Of a DNA stretch of 64,000 nucleotides, positions 15,001 through 30,000 are shown piece after piece. The DNA is taken from assembly GCF_900496995.4 (NCBI RefSeq), contig NC_044029.1, positions 248,001 through 312,000 of the forward strand. The letters run 5' to 3'. The stretch is from Aquila chrysaetos chrysaetos. Taxonomy: Eukaryota; Chordata; Aves; Accipitriformes; Accipitridae. Numbering within the stretch: the stretch's first letter is position 1; the number at the start of each line of letters is the position of its first letter. The position numbers and the translations under genes were made by a program. The notes below the pieces were generated by a model, which was not told the DNA's origin, made no database searches, and saw nothing but the letters and a program-made list of their open reading frames with translations.

Positions 15001-18000
15001 ATTTTGTGTGAGATCATCCAGAATTAGATCTAGCTCTCTATTTTGCAGCTGTTATGGGCATGATGCACAAAATGAATTGTTGTGAGGAGTAGTAACCAAA
15101 TTGTAGTTTCTTTCTATAAACTGGCAGGACTAGTTGCCACACTGGAGAAGGGTCGGGGAATAAAAACATTGCTAGTTTCTCAGTAGTTGTAAGCGTTTAT
15201 AAGCTTAGCCCTTAAACCTTTTCAAATAATTCTGGGAACTCTGACTCATGACTTTTGAACTCTTTTCACTTGCAATACTATAGTAGTGATTTGGTCAATC
15301 ATGAATAGAGATCTGATGTAATCAGGTCCCATTTTAGGGAAGGCTGATTTAGAGTTGTAGGTTTTTTTTGGGTTTTTTTTTTTTTTAGAAAGCAGTTTAC
15401 CTTGCTCTTTGTTCTTCAGCTCAGCAGGATTAAAACCCAACTAATGAAGAATGTTTCTTAAACAGCAGTCCAAGCAGAACTCTGAGCAGTCTAGTGCCCT
15501 TCCTTCCCATACATTTCACACTTGTGATCAATTCTATTCCAGCTGGGTGATGGGGATTGTGTGTCTTATAAAGGACTGCATACCTGTGGTGCTATTGTCT
15601 TTAAGCTTGTGATCCACTGAGTTCTAGCGCTCCTGTTTGGTAATGCCACCTCCAGGATTAGTTGCCCAGAAAGACAGTTTAGAGAACTTTTGTAGCCTTT
15701 TGAATCTTTAGGTGGAAAACAAAGTCAACAGTAATTTGTAATCCTTTGTAGTTGCTAAGGCATGCTGTCTTCTAAAGTTACTTTCAATAAGATTTGTATA
15801 GATTTTCTGCTGGGCCAGGTAAGGAAATACGTTTCTGAATTTTATGTCAAGACTCAGCTGTGTTGGAGCTCTATACTGAAAGAGTTGTAGATAATTTCCA
15901 GAAGAGTAACATGAAAATATTTAGCTGTAAGCTTTTGTCTTGGTAAAACTCCAGTTAGTTCTCATGCCACTTTTCAGTATGTTAACATTAGTATTGCTTT
16001 CCATAGTAGAACTAAACCTGAGGGAAAGCTATCAAATTAAATTTTTTAAATTGCAAAAATACTGTCTTGACATTTCAATATTAGATAGGAAATACCTACT
16101 CATGTTTGTTTGTTTCCCTTGCCCCCTTTCTTCACCATAGAAATCCGCTATGCAACTGTGTACTGGAATAGAGCTGAAAAAACACTCCAGGTCAAGAACA
16201 TACTGGACAGGAGTGGAGATGCCTATGGTTTCTACAACAACACTGTACAAACAACAGGTTGGGGAGTTCTGGAGATCAGAGCAGGCTATGGCAGTCAGAC
16301 ATTAAGCAATGAAGATATCATGTATGCGGCTGGCTTCTTGGAAGGCTATCTCACAGCTCCGTAAGTACCTCAGGAAGCAACTCAATGTATGACGCTTCCA
16401 GTGGATTTCTGTATACTTGTGAGTTGTTTGTTTGTGTTTTTCCTTTCCCTTAATTCCCATCCATTTAAACTAACCATATATTCTGCAGTTGTGTGCTGCT
16501 CTTTTAATTAGTAGCAGGTATGAAGTATAGCATCTTCATTATGGGATCAAGATGTGCCCTCTCCTTCTCATCCTGCAGGCTCTCCTAACACCTTGGTGAG
16601 ATAGATGAGTACTGTATCTATATTACTGATTAAGTAATGTAATCACAGAATAGTGTATGTCTAAGGAAGTGCGTAAGCCCTATGTTTTAAATAATAACTA
16701 TTCTTTCTGCTACCCCTTTTGTAATCTCCCCAGCCTGTAGTTACGTGACAGGCCAACAACAGATGAGATAATTGAGAGCAGATCAGGCAGGGAGTCATGT
16801 TGCTAGCAAGGGCTGCAGGGCTTCCTTAAGGACCTTTTTCACCAAACACTGTCAAGAAACTGCTGGGGAGCAGATACTGAAACTTCACAGCATGGGGAGT
16901 TTAGTATCTCTTGGAGAAGTTAAAAAAAAAAATGCTGATATACTGATAGGCCTGCAAGCAGACTGGTGTGTGTCTAGAAGGGTCAGTGTACTCCTGAAAG
17001 CCTGTTGAAGAGAAGATGAGAGACTGAATATCTCCTGCGATGCAGATCTATGAAACTGACAGAATTTTATAGTTGTTTCGAATCCAGAGCAGGTTTTTTT
17101 TTTTTCCTAAAAAAAATCCAACCAACCAACCAAAAAAAACCCCAAACAACCAACCAAAAAAACCCCCCAAACCCAAACCCTATTCTTTCCTTGACTAAGT
17201 TGGAAGACAGTATGGCACTGTGACATACTAACTGGTAGGATATAGCTGGTGATATAGCTAAGGACATGACACATGGCTTGTTGAAAAAGGTCCGTCTTTT
17301 CCTCTATCAAGTTAGTCATAGGAAAAGAAGAATTCCCAAATTCTGATGCATGGCTGGGGAATAGTTGGGAGATGCTTGTGATGGATGCAGTGACATGAAT
17401 TTGGCTTCACCAGCTTTGCTTCCAGAACACTGAAATAAATACCCATAGGCTGCGTTGAACAGGCCAGCAGGGGAAGGTTGTCTGTCGAACAATTGTCAGA
17501 TATGGCTGCTGGACAAGATTATATTAATTTAATTAGCAAGACGTTTTAAGATCAGTTAAGATTTATGGATAGTTCTCTGATCATATGATATGTTAATGTG
17601 ACTCTCTACTAGATTTTGCTGGAGACACAGCTAGGTCTCTGGAGAGTATAAAGGAATTTCAATAAAGTAATAATTGTCAATAACAAAACACTTCTGAGGG
17701 AAAGAGTAAAGGAATCCTAGAGTTCTGAGTGTATAGCCTCTACTCCAGGCAGGAAAGGAAATGAAGTATATGAGACATCTGGATGTGTGGTGTTGGATTA
17801 TTTGGCGCAAGAAGTTACTGTTATGTGCTATTCAGTCAGTTTATTTAAACTACGTATGGATCTGGGGGATGCTAACATTACATTTAGAATATTGTTAAAA
17901 TTGGGTATTGCTCAACACATTTTTTTTTTTTCACTAAGGCTTTACCTAGGTGTGCTAATCTAAGTGGTTAAGCTTAAGCTTTGTCATACTACATAGAGAG

Positions 18001-21000
18001 CCCAATCTATGGTAAACCCAATTGCATGGCAAGTAGTGTTTTAGCAGCAACAACCTACACTCTGTTCCCCTTTGCCTCCACAGTAGATTTGTGAGTCTTT
18101 CTGGCTGTCTTTTAAACAAACTTAAGTATATGCCCATTCCTTTAAACACGGTTTGAATGTGAAAGAGTGTCTGCAGGGACTTTATCTGATGTCTTAGTCT
18201 ATGCTTAGGTTTAGGGGAGGGAGTTTTTCCCTTTGTTTTTTTCCATGGGTGTTAAGTGAAGATCCACAGAAGTGAAGGTACTCGCAAGTTACTCAGCTCA
18301 AGGCTTTTGCTTTCTCTAGGTCAGATGCTTACTGAAGCTGGTTCTTAGCCCTAGCTGTTGTTACTGCAGGGCTACCAACTCCAGCACTGAGTGGCTCTTT
18401 GTAGAGAAGTGGCTATAGTAGACATAGTAATGAACAGAGATCTTAAAGTCTGTGGAAGTGAAGTTGAGGGTTTGTATCAATGTGGAGAAGCAGGGTTTGA
18501 GACTTTGGCTTTTAAGCAAAGAGGGAAACTCAACTGTTTTAAAGGAGTTTAAGTGTGGGAGTGGGTTAAGATACAAAACCAGAAGTAGCCAAAGCCTTTC
18601 TTTTCTGAGGAAACTGAGAAAACCTGAAAATGCTTACCATCATTAAAATGACTATCAAATACTATACATACCATCTGAATTTGGGTTTTGGCTATGTCTT
18701 TGCCCCATTGTACATCTATACCTGCAGTGGAAACATATTTCTCACTGGAGGTTATGAATATAAGCTTTTTCTGTCAGGTCTTGTAAAGCTATTTCAGATA
18801 AAGAGGGCTTCTCTTTGAATAAAGAGTATCTAAGAATACCTATTGAAAATGTTCCAGCTAAGGAGCAGAGATGAATTAGCGATGTACTCCCCTGACCCTT
18901 GAGAAGATGGAGAACCTATTTCTTCAGGTTTTAGCTGTATGACCTTGGTGGGTTTTTATTCAGCAAACTGCAACTAATGAATCCTCTTATACAGTGTGTT
19001 TGCAATTTCCTGAACCACAGGAGTAGTGAGAACTCACTAAGTTTGCAGATGTTAAGATTGCTCTGAGCTCTATTTCTCCTTTATCTTGCCTAGAGATTCA
19101 CAGAATCCTAATTAACATGCAGGCAGATGTTCTTTGTTTGGGACAGTTACACAAGTCTTCTGAAGTAAAACCAGGAAACGGTCTTTCCCAATCTGTAACT
19201 CTATTCCCATCAGACTGCCTGGCCCATTCAGCCTGTCTTCAGGGAAGCTCTCTAGCACCATTGTGACTTATGCGAAGGTGTCTCTAAACACTCTCATTCT
19301 GCTCTTGCAGGCATCAGTGTCCGCAGTAGCTGTGCACAGCTCAAACTTTCTTTTTAAAAACTTGGTAACAAGGGAGAGTGTAACAGTGCGTTTGGCTGTC
19401 GTGAAAGCTTTATTTGCATCAACAGCCACTTAGCTACCAGAGGGAAGATGCTAGTGTCACTTGCCTGTGCAAGCACCACCTTGTGTGGCTTAGGTGCACC
19501 CCCACAATGTGAATACATTGGGTATGTCTGGTAATTGAAGTGCCCTCTAGCACATTGCTGCCTGTAGCCTGAACAACTCCAAGGTCTCCAGCTGTCTCAC
19601 ATCTGTTTGTGGCAATGACTCCGTGAAGTAGAAATGACCCAAGGTGGCTCTTTGCAGAAACCCTGAAGTCTTCCAGGAAGAACTCTGATGTGGTGCATTA
19701 TTGGGAAGGATATATTGCGAGCCTGATGCCAAGTTGAAGTACAGATTCCTGCAGAAGTTCTCTAGTGAGCAGGAGCTCCCGCTTGACAGTGCCTGCAATT
19801 TGGACATCTCCAGGAATTCTCAGCTAGCTCAGTTCTTCCATTACACTTAGGGCATGAAGGAGGGTTTCTAGACACAGCTAGGCCTCATGATGTAAGCAAA
19901 AGAATGACAAAATATCTCTTCTAAAAGTGTATGCTTTGTCCTTAGTAGGAACCTAAGCAGAATGTAAGACAACCAGATTTTAAAAAAACCAAACCAACAC
20001 CCCCCCCCCCCCCAACCCCCCCAAAAAACCCAACCCCAAACAAAAAACCAACCCCAAACCCCCTATGCTGGGACTGTCTTATTTCAGATTACTGGGGAAG
20101 AATTAATCTGAGCTGTAGCTATATAGGTATGTGGTAGAAAAAGCAGTAACTAAGTTAGTCAGACCTGTGTACCAGTGAGGGTAGAAACACAGGCCTTTTC
20201 TAGAGCATGATTCATCTTTATAGTGTTGGCACCTGATTCAGACAGTAGCTGTCTATTTTGAAAACACATAGTTAGGGGTGGAATAAATCTAATTCTAGTG
20301 CTTGTAGTGTCTGGAGATCAGACATTTGTTTTTATCACCAGTCTCCCACCTCTCTGTAAGGTCCAGTCCTATCATCCAGCCAAAGATGTTTGCTCCGGTT
20401 TTCTTGCGTATGAATTATCTTCCCCCATTACAAACAGAAGTGTTAATGAGGCCTCATTTTACTTGGGGAATGGCAGAGCACATCCAAGTCCATGATGTTA
20501 AGCACATACTTTTAATCAGTTCCAATTGTGGCATGTTAGGTGCCTAAGAGCAGTATTTAAATTTGAAGCAACATTAATTGTACTCTTTTCTGATATGACC
20601 TCAGCTCACCTGAGTCCTGTCATCTTTCTCTCTAATTTGAAGAAGCAGGGCTCTGCTTTGCTGTTTTTACGCTCTGAATTCTTGTCCCAGCTTTGTAATT
20701 GCCTTGTGTTTGGCCTTAGATACAGTTGCAAAGCTGTACCTTAACTATAATGATCCAGTTTACTTCAGAGGGTAATACCCTTACAAAACATGCAAGCCAC
20801 GTGCATAGAAGTGTTGTTAAAGCAAAAAAAGTAAATGGAGCAACTAGGGAAAAAATTCTCCATAACCTTGGACATTGAAAAAAGAAAAATAAATTCCAGG
20901 AATTGTCTGTCCTCTGTTAGCATATACAAGAGGGAAGGCCATTAAAGAAGCAGTTTTCAGTCCCCCAATTCTGAACTAACCCAGTCTTTACATCAGTCAT

Positions 21001-24000
21001 CACAGCTTAAAGATACTACTAGTGTAAAATCTGCCTTGTGCTCAATAACCTTTGAGTGCAAAATGAAGAGAGTAGAGCTGATGGTTGAGCCTGGAAGCCT
21101 GATCATCTGTTCTGGCCTAGAGAGTGATTAGAGTAGTATCCTGGCTGGTTTTATCCTCCTCATCTGGTTGTCATCCCGAAAAGACCATCTGTCAGAAGGA
21201 CTGTCTCATGCTATTTGCTCCTCTTCTCTAGTGCCGTGAGAGCCCTGACTTGTATGGAGTATGTTACGCTATAATTTCCTTCCTAAAATTACTTGGGATT
21301 TTTATTTGCCAAATTCTCTGTGACTGCAGGGGTGGAGAATATTGATCTGTCTCTTTGTCCTCTTCAAGAAGTAGGTTATGATTATGGCATGTAGTCTTGT
21401 ATTACATGGGAGACAGGAAACTCTAGAACTAAAATTGATACTGTAGCTGCAGTTTCATGAAAGGTGTAATGGTGTGAAGCTGCTGAATGCTCCCCTCTCT
21501 TGCCCCAGTACCTCCTTCCATGGAGCCAATCCCTCCAACTTGTGTCTGCCCTGGGACTGATCAGGCTCTTTCGTGCATCAGTTCATCTACTAACACAGTA
21601 GAGAGCTGCCTTCTTGCACCAGCTCCGTTGCTACGTAACAACCCAATTCAAACTAGAAACTGCCAGAAAAGTAATACATGTTTTTTGCTGGGTTAGTGTT
21701 TTGCCTGAACGCATGCAGACAGTTAGATTTTGTAGTCAGAATAGTACCAGAACTGAGATGAGAAGCAGCAGGGTCATGCAATCAAGTACTTAAACAGCTG
21801 GGAATGGGGCAAGGGACAGAAAGAGAGGGGAGAAGGTCAATGGATGATTCTCTAGTCATCAGCAAACTATTCAGTCATCTCTGGCTGTATTCTCTAATTA
21901 TGCCCTGAGGGAAACTGGGAAGAGCTCCTGTCTGCATCCCTCTCAGAGGAAGCTGCCCTCATGAGTTTCAATACAGGGAATTCTGTCCTGCTGGCATGTG
22001 CTTTCCTCGAGGCTGATATCTGTTTCTTAGTTCTGTTTGCTTTCTTTCAGCACTTGGTAGGAGCTAATTTTACTGATGACTGATGTAGTTCTATCAACTC
22101 CAGACCTCAGCAAAATAACTTTCTGCTGATTTCCACCTAGAACTGAATATTCCTTTTCTCTCTTTTTTTTTTTTTTTTTTTTTTTAATTTAGTGGCTGAA
22201 AAATTGTTGGTTAAGTTTGGCCCAAATTAAGAAATGTTGAAGTTTGGTTTTGGCTTGAATCAGACAATTACGTTTCACCTAAAATGGAAGGGTGATTTTT
22301 AACTTCTGGACTTCTGAGCAATTTTTGGCAGTTGATTTCATCTTGAAATGTAAAGGACTTTGCTTCAACAAAACAAACAAAAAAGCCCCAACCAACCAAA
22401 AAAACCCTTGCAAATTTTGTTCGTATTAGTTAATGGGGATGAAACAGCTAACTGAATTCAACAACAAACAAAAAAATCACAATAATTTTGGTCTCCATAA
22501 AGTTGAATCTGTTTAGAGCTGGCAGGAGTGTGAGTTTCTGTGGGAACATGTAGGATCAACTTGCACATACTTTAAAATAGAGATATTTAGCTTAATCAGA
22601 AAGGAAGGAATATGATTAATGGTAAGTAAAACCTGCTAGATACCTGGCTGAAATTACCTCTCACAACTGAATCAGCAAGTTATATTCTCCTCACCTCTGT
22701 GTTTTTTTGGTTCCAAATAGAATAGCTCTCCAGCAAACTGTTTCTGTTGTGCTTTAAATTAATGTGCTAACACTGTGAAGATGCTTCTGGCCCACAAATA
22801 TTCCCCAAGTGTGGAATTTTGCTATGAAGTAGTTCAATCTCATTCTTGCTTACTTTCCATAGTACAGTAGTTTGAGCAGGTATTAACAAGGTCGTTTATT
22901 TTAAGTTAAATTTCAACAATCCATTTGTGTTACCTTTGCTGTTTGTCATGCACTGAAGTAATTTCTGTGATTAGGAAAAGCTTACTTTGTGGACTGTGTT
23001 GCTTGTCTATCAATGCTTGCTGATCAATGGGTTGATAAGCAAAAAGAAGGGCAGATGCAAAATAATAACTTCTGCTACTCTTGTTCTTTCAGGCACATGT
23101 ATGACCATGCTGCAAATATGTATCCGCAGTTAATTAAGAATCCCACCATTCGAAGTGGAGTTCAGAATTTTATGGCGTATGTATTTAGTTATTAGAAAAG
23201 AAATTGTTCAAGACTTGGGGTTGGAGGATGACAGAATTTTCGAGGGTTTTTTATTCTCTTCCTTATGGGCTAAAGAACATATATGCTTCCTTTCCCTCTG
23301 ATTGAATGCCATTGGTATGAAAAAAAAAATATCTAAATATACATGAAGAAGGGCATATGCCCTTCCCTAATTCCGATTCTTTCAAAGAAATGTTTAAAGC
23401 CACTGCTACAGATGGATGTGGATAATGCCAATGAATTCTGAGGGTCGTTCTAGTAAAAATAATTTTCTGAAAAGCTTGTATTTTGAATGTTACGCTGAAC
23501 AGTGTGGTCTCCTGGAACCTTAATCTTTTTAGCATTGTGTATCCTTTCCTTCCTCTGTTAGGTTTGCATTTTGTTTATTCTACCACTGATGTAAATTCTG
23601 TTCTAATCATAAAAGTCCTGATTCCCTTTTCTCTTCAGCTGTATAAATCAAAAGTAATTCTGCTCAAATAATGCAGCTACACTGGTGGGAAACTACAAGT
23701 GGGAGAAGAAGCAGGCCAGGTACTGGGAAACTCAACTGTGTTTACCAATTATTTTAATCTCCTTAGACTTATGTTTTCTTCCCTTACAAATACATCTGTG
23801 AAACCTTGGTCATTTCTGGGGACTATTTTTTCCATCTTTCCCTTGTTTTGTGCTTTCCACAAGGGGTTATATATCTAATTCTGGTTTTGGTGTACTTATA
23901 TAAAGTTGATTGGTTTTAGCTTATCCAGAAAGAAGAGGAAAAAAAATCATAGCACTCCCTTGCCATTGTTCTTCAGTATTGCTGTCCTCCTTGTGAGAAA

Positions 24001-27000
24001 AATGGTATAGCTACCATATCAATATGTAGGTTTTTTTTCTAGATTGACTGAGCATAGCAGCTGTATCCCCCAAAATGTGTTGTTGGATGGAGGGGGGCTA
24101 TACTAGGTGGCCTTTTATCATTCTTCTATTGCCTATATCCTGGACTCCTGCATCACTGCTTTACTTTACAGCAGTTTTGCAATAGGGGCTGCTGTGTTGT
24201 CCTGGAAGTCTTTAGCCCTGAATGCTCTGACCATATCCCAGTTTCCTCTGACATACTTCATGCACCTTGTTATTTCCAGAAAGGTAGATCTGGCTGGTTT
24301 TATCACCCACATATTGCTGGAAGAGTTTGCTTCCTTGCCAGGTTCATTCTCTTTGTTGCTGCTGTAAGTAAAGCTGGATGGATAGATACAGGAGGATGGA
24401 AGAAGGTGGAATCTAGTCCTGACTTACTCTTAACACCTGTGGTTCTTCTGTGGCCCTTTGTCCACAGTAAAGCAGGGAACTCTGGGAGATCCTTATAACG
24501 TTGGCTGCTCTTGCCATAGGGTCTGTTCAGCTTGTGCTGCCTTATGCTCTAAGCCTGGCTAGTAACCTCTTGATTGGATTTGGCACATGGGATGGTTGTG
24601 TTTGGCCTCCCACCTTTTCCTCAGAGGAGCCTATCAGTGGTTCTTAGGCAGTGTTTGAGCACCACAAGCAGAAAGCCTTCATTGCACTTGCGCCTAGGGG
24701 AAGGAAATAGGCTCTTCAAAGGTCAGTCTATTTTTTCCTTAAATAGGCATTTAAAAGGGAATGGTTCATCTGACTTATCAAATGCTTGCTTCCCTTTACT
24801 GACTATAAGGGATGCTAGATCTGATGTAGCAGAGTCCCCCCCAGAGGTGGAGTCCAACTCTTTCTTTGATACTAAAGTCTAATATCTAGGCACGCTACTG
24901 TAGGGTATGTTGCATGGATCTGAACATTTACATGCAGAGGATATAACATTTAAGTTGCAGGATTTCCAAAGCATGATTTGCCTCAAAACACTAGGAAGCT
25001 TGGATCATCTGGATCATAATACATTTGTCTCTTCCCTGCATTGTCAATTATACTCTAAAACAAAACCCAGAAAACCCCAACCTGTTTGTTCCTCTGCAGG
25101 AAACAAGATCAATGGACAAGACAACAAATCAGAAATAATAAGGATGACCCATTTTGGAGGCATGCTGGCTATATTATTGCACAGTTGGATGGTCTGTACA
25201 TGGGAGCCCTCGAGTGGGCTAAACTTCACAAACAAACAGTAAGATTACTGCATCTCTTTTTCAGTAGCTGGGGATGGGATGTCAGAGGACAAAGATGGGA
25301 GAAAGGAATATGATTTAAAAAAAAAAAAAAAGAGGATAATCAGTGGCAAGTACTCATTCTGCATGCCATTCTACAAAAACTTCAGTGGCTGTTCAATGTA
25401 GGTAATGTGACTGAGCACTCGGGTCATGCTACCACAGATGCTTTGTACTGGACTTGGAACCCTGGGCGCTCACGTGCTGATTAGATTGGGGGTGGCTTTT
25501 TTTATCCATGAGTGAATGTTGGAAGGACAGACACTTCTAAAGTGCTTGCTGTTGTCACTTTACAATTGTTACTGAGCAAATGACCCTCTAGGTATAAACA
25601 GTAGCTGCAACAGCATGAATGAGCATGTGGGGAGTGTGTTAAAGCTTTCATTCTTATTTCCAAGCATCAGATTTCAAATCTTAAAAGCCTCTCTGTTTTG
25701 GAGTATGTTTTAGATTGCTAAATGTCTTCTCCTTTTCTGTCTTCTCAGTCTCCCATTACAAAATACATAGTCAGTGCTGTGGCCAGCCAAATGGGGTAGG
25801 TTTTTTGTTGGTGTTTTTGTTGTTGTTGTTGTTTGTTTGTTTTTTAAAGATCAAATTAGAATTGTGTTTTGGATCATCAGCTTGTGTGTAATAGCACAGC
25901 TCCTTTAACTCCAGTAGAGCTATGGCAATTACAAGGCTGTCCTTAAGTCAAATGTCTAACAGGTTTCTCAGTGTGAGAGGGAGGACTTGAGTATTTGTAG
26001 TTGACCCTTTTTGTCTTGGTTTAACCATATCAAGCATTCAGAGAAGTTGGGAGTCCTAAATTATAAACAGTTGGGTTTTAGTAAAATGAACACCTTTCTT
26101 GTGTAGAACTTACTCTGGGGCTTTCAGCTCAAACAAAAAAAAAAAAAGTGTTCACAATAATGGAAAAATCCATGCTGGTGGGCCTGAGTTATAGGGAAGA
26201 TACTAAGAAACCTTGACTTTCTAGGAAAAGAACTCATTAATTCCCTTTCATAACACCTGTATCTGAAGACCCCTGCAAAGCACATCAATTTCTTTGGCTG
26301 CTTCAGAATCCTTTAGATTCAGATGGGGGGGAGGAGAAAGTGCTGGTTTGTGTCTGAGCTATTTCTTTATAATAGGCATGTCCTACCTGCAACGTGTATT
26401 CCCTGATACTTATTTAGCTGTGTATTTGATACTAAAAAGCACTGATCTCTGAAGTGACCGAGTCATTTTTATCCTCTTTTCAGAGATCTCATCAGCATGC
26501 TTATATAAAAATGGTGCATTTAGTGAGAGTTCAGACATGTGGTTCAGTCTGAAATATTTGTGCCCTCTGTTTTTGAATTATATGCAGTGGATTTATTTAT
26601 TTCTTTTCTCAGATGTGCCTGGAGCAGTTGGTGGGATTTATTTTGACTCCTTCCTACGCCATTCACAATTTTAGCTTTGGGTATTGTCACCTATGTTGAG
26701 ATCCATATCTTTTTATTTGAAGCAAAAATGTTCCCTGTGTATGTATTTCTCACTTGAGTGGTGCTGCAGTTTCCTCTGTTTACCAGAGCCAGTAAGTTAA
26801 CATCAGTCTCTTACTTTTGAGTATAGTTTAGACAGCTGCTCTTGCACCTAGGTGTTTGGTTTTCCTTGGCATGAAAATGATACCTGACAGCTCTGCAAAA
26901 GTACATGCAGTTGACTTTGTTGGATACCATGCTAATTTTTAAATACTTTTGGGAGATTAGGCTACAACAGTGCTACTTGTATACATATTTACTGCTGTTA

Positions 27001-30000
27001 GGATCCCCTTCAGGAAATAAAGAGCTTGAAGATTGTTGCTCCGAGCTTACATGGACAATAAAAACAGGTGCAGATGTAATGTTACTGACTAATATTCTAG
27101 CTTTGACACATCCATTTACTTAAGAATCAACCCAACTTTAAACTGTTGGTGCTTAAAAAAGCAAACTAAGTTAACAACCACCCCCCCCCGCCCAAGACCA
27201 ACAGTATCTTCCTTATTCCTTGTGATTAAAGAACTTCTGCCCTCCAAAGAGGCTGTTTTCAACTTTGCTCTTGCAGTACATGTTATAAGAATGTTAAAAA
27301 GGTTGTTTTATTTAATCCCTTAGATTGTTAGTAAGTAGAATGTTTGGCAAATAAATTCACCTAATAGGTGATTTTTTTTTTTAATTTTTTTTTTTTTTTT
27401 TCTCTAAGTACTTTGGTTCAATTCATCCAATGTTGATTGGATCTTTCTTTGGGCAACAACTGCAGTAACAAGTATCTACTACTTCCACTAGTAATTTCTC
27501 ACCTTAAAAAAAAAAAAAAAAAAAAAAAAAAATTAAAAAACTTGTTACTGAAAGCCCCCACAACAAATTCTGCATGGTTTTAAAAGCAAGTCTCATTCCT
27601 ATTGCATGTTTTCCTTACTGCTTTGAGATTCTCTTCTTCCCTCTTTCCTTTGGTAGATACTACTTTTGTTTCATTAAAAAAAGAATCCTTTCTATATGTG
27701 TATTGTCATATGATTATTATCGTTGGTAACAAGTTTATCTTTTGCTCTCTAGTGGTGCAGTAGTTTGGATTCATGGTGGTAACACCCATTAGAAATACTG
27801 AGAATATCTCATGTGTGGGTTGTAGTGTTTTTATTTTCCTTTTTTACACCCTCACCCTTCCCCAAACAAACCAAACCCCCAAAACCCCAACCAAAACAGA
27901 GCCAAAACCCAACACATGACAGGCTGTATTTTGTTGCCTGATGTTCTAACTGCTATTGGGAAAAACTATGCATACTTCTAAATTCAGGTGATTACTCTGT
28001 GTGCAGAGGGCAATTTCCCCCCACTGCCCTAAGCTTAAAAGAAGAATAAATGCTGCAGAAGAAAGGCTGGGAAGCCTTTTTCCTTAACTCCCAAAAGATC
28101 AGAGACATGTGGAAGGATCAGACATGTGGAAGAGGAGGAGATGGATTTCAAAGTTCTTGCATTCTGTCCGTCCCCCCCCGTCCCCCCCCCCCCCGCCATG
28201 AATGGACCAAGTGCTCTCCTGAATACTGAGAAGGGGATTGGTTGACAAGGGTAGGCCAAAAGATCTAAAGGGGATGGAGAAAAGGAACTGTGTTTACAAA
28301 GTCTGTGGCAAAGTTGAATAAAATTGTTTCCTTTTCAGGAGAATGGAAACAAGCTGTTTCAATAGCTAATCCGCTTTTAATTTTACACATTTCATGTGTC
28401 AAGGTTTCTTATCAGCACCGCACATACCTTTTCAAACTTGCAAGCAGTTGGAGTTTTAAATTTTGGTGGATTAGTTGATGTGCACTTACTTGAGGAAGAC
28501 AAGTGAAAAGATCAGACTTTCCGTTGTTCTGTATCATGCGTGGTAGTTTGAAGCTATGCCAAATCCACATAGTGCTTAAATGAGAGTTGGATTATGTGCA
28601 CACAGGTCACACTGAAATGTTCCATTTTTCTTTTCTCCCCTAAACTTCAGGTGTACTTCACTTGAAAGTTATGGAACCATTGTGTCTGCCACAAATAACT
28701 GAGCCTTAGTACAGAAAGAAAATTTGGTTTGAACTGTTTGATAGTAGTACTAGTAAATATTTTTTTTTATTCCTATATGTATGAAGCAAATATTTTGTAG
28801 TGTACTGTTCTAAACTTTTTTTTTTTAATTGCATGGAGTCCGGTTTCCAGCAGGGCTATTTTAGGTAGGTGCTTCCATTAAGACCTACATGAAGGCAATG
28901 TATATTGTAAACTGCTGTATTTTGAATTTGATATTTACAGGTATCATTAAGAATGATGTCAAAATCTGAATACATTTTCATGTTAAAGTGTGACATTATT
29001 CCATCTGGTTTAGCAACATTTTATATCCAGTAAACAAACCCAGCCCTTTTCTCAAGACAATTTCTGAAGGAGGGGCACTCAAAGAACATTAAGCCTTTTC
29101 ATCTGCCTAATGCTCTACCAACGCTGTGATTAATCTTGGGCTTGTCTACACAGGGAAATTGCTCTTGAATAAGGAGGTGGCAGTGTTTTAAATACTACAA
29201 TGATTCTAGGACAGCTCTGTATTTGTACTTCCTTATTTTGTATTGAGAATGCTCACGCATGGGGAAGTTACTGGAAAACAATTGTTACAGAGTAACTTGT
29301 CTATTTTAATGTCCCTGTAGACAAGCCTTTAAGGTTGGTTGTCTCCTATCTGCTACCCTTTCTAAGTTTATTTCTCCTTACAGCTGATATAACTGAAACG
29401 CAATTTGATTTTTTTTTTTTTTTTTTGGCTATTCAGGATGGTACCCTAGAGGAGCCACACATTCTAGCAAAGGGACTTTTTCTCTTGTTGTGGCTATACC
29501 ACCTCTTTGCTCGTCAATTTAGCTCATTCATTCACTCTTCTTCAGGATGTAAACCATGCATGCAAAGAGTTTTCCTGACATTGCTGTGTGAGATGGGAGA
29601 AGGTGATTACAAAAGATTGTAATATGCCCTATGTTATACACTTCTTATAATGCACTTTTTTGTCTAATTTTTGCTAGTGGGCCCTGATTAACTCCTCATA
29701 GAGAAGATTTCTCCATGTAATCTGGAAATCCCCAAGTGGAGTGCTCGACCTTGTGGCAGATGCCTCAGGCCGCTCCTGAAATTCCCAGATTTGGCCTGCT
29801 TTGCAGACACCTGAGTCTCCTGTTTGAATGCATTATTTTACTGAGACTCCAGAGAAGCTCTGTGCAATGTGTTCGTGTGATGTCACAGAGCATCAGAAAA
29901 TCTTAAACACAAAACCGGGTTTGTGCAAGCACAGTAATGAATTCTTGGAAATGAACTGGAACAAAATTTGCTTGCCCCTCTGAAGGGGAATGAAAACAGA

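Larger units (their letters stand above)
8524..16140 (+). other. PLBD1 intron 1 (7.6 kb)
   Basis: It starts inside the CpG island and is AT-rich beyond about 9.1 kb. It holds a 27-bp tandem duplication at 9381-9427, an (ATT)n microsatellite near 9833-9850, an A/C tract at 12421-12440 and the CR1 copy at about 13605-14600. No other gene is recognisable. Confidence 0.85.
16361..23092 (+). other. PLBD1 intron 2 (6.7 kb)
   Basis: AT-rich, no gene recognised. It holds A/C-rich tracts at 17108-17180, 19982-20063 and 22366-22408 and a run of 23 T at 22163-22185. The remainder looks unique. Confidence 0.85.

Noticed and set aside
17108..17180. Interstitial telomere repeat
   Set aside because: CCCAAACCCAAACCC looks telomere-like for two units, but TTAGGG/CCCTAA hexamers are absent and the tract is general A/C low complexity.
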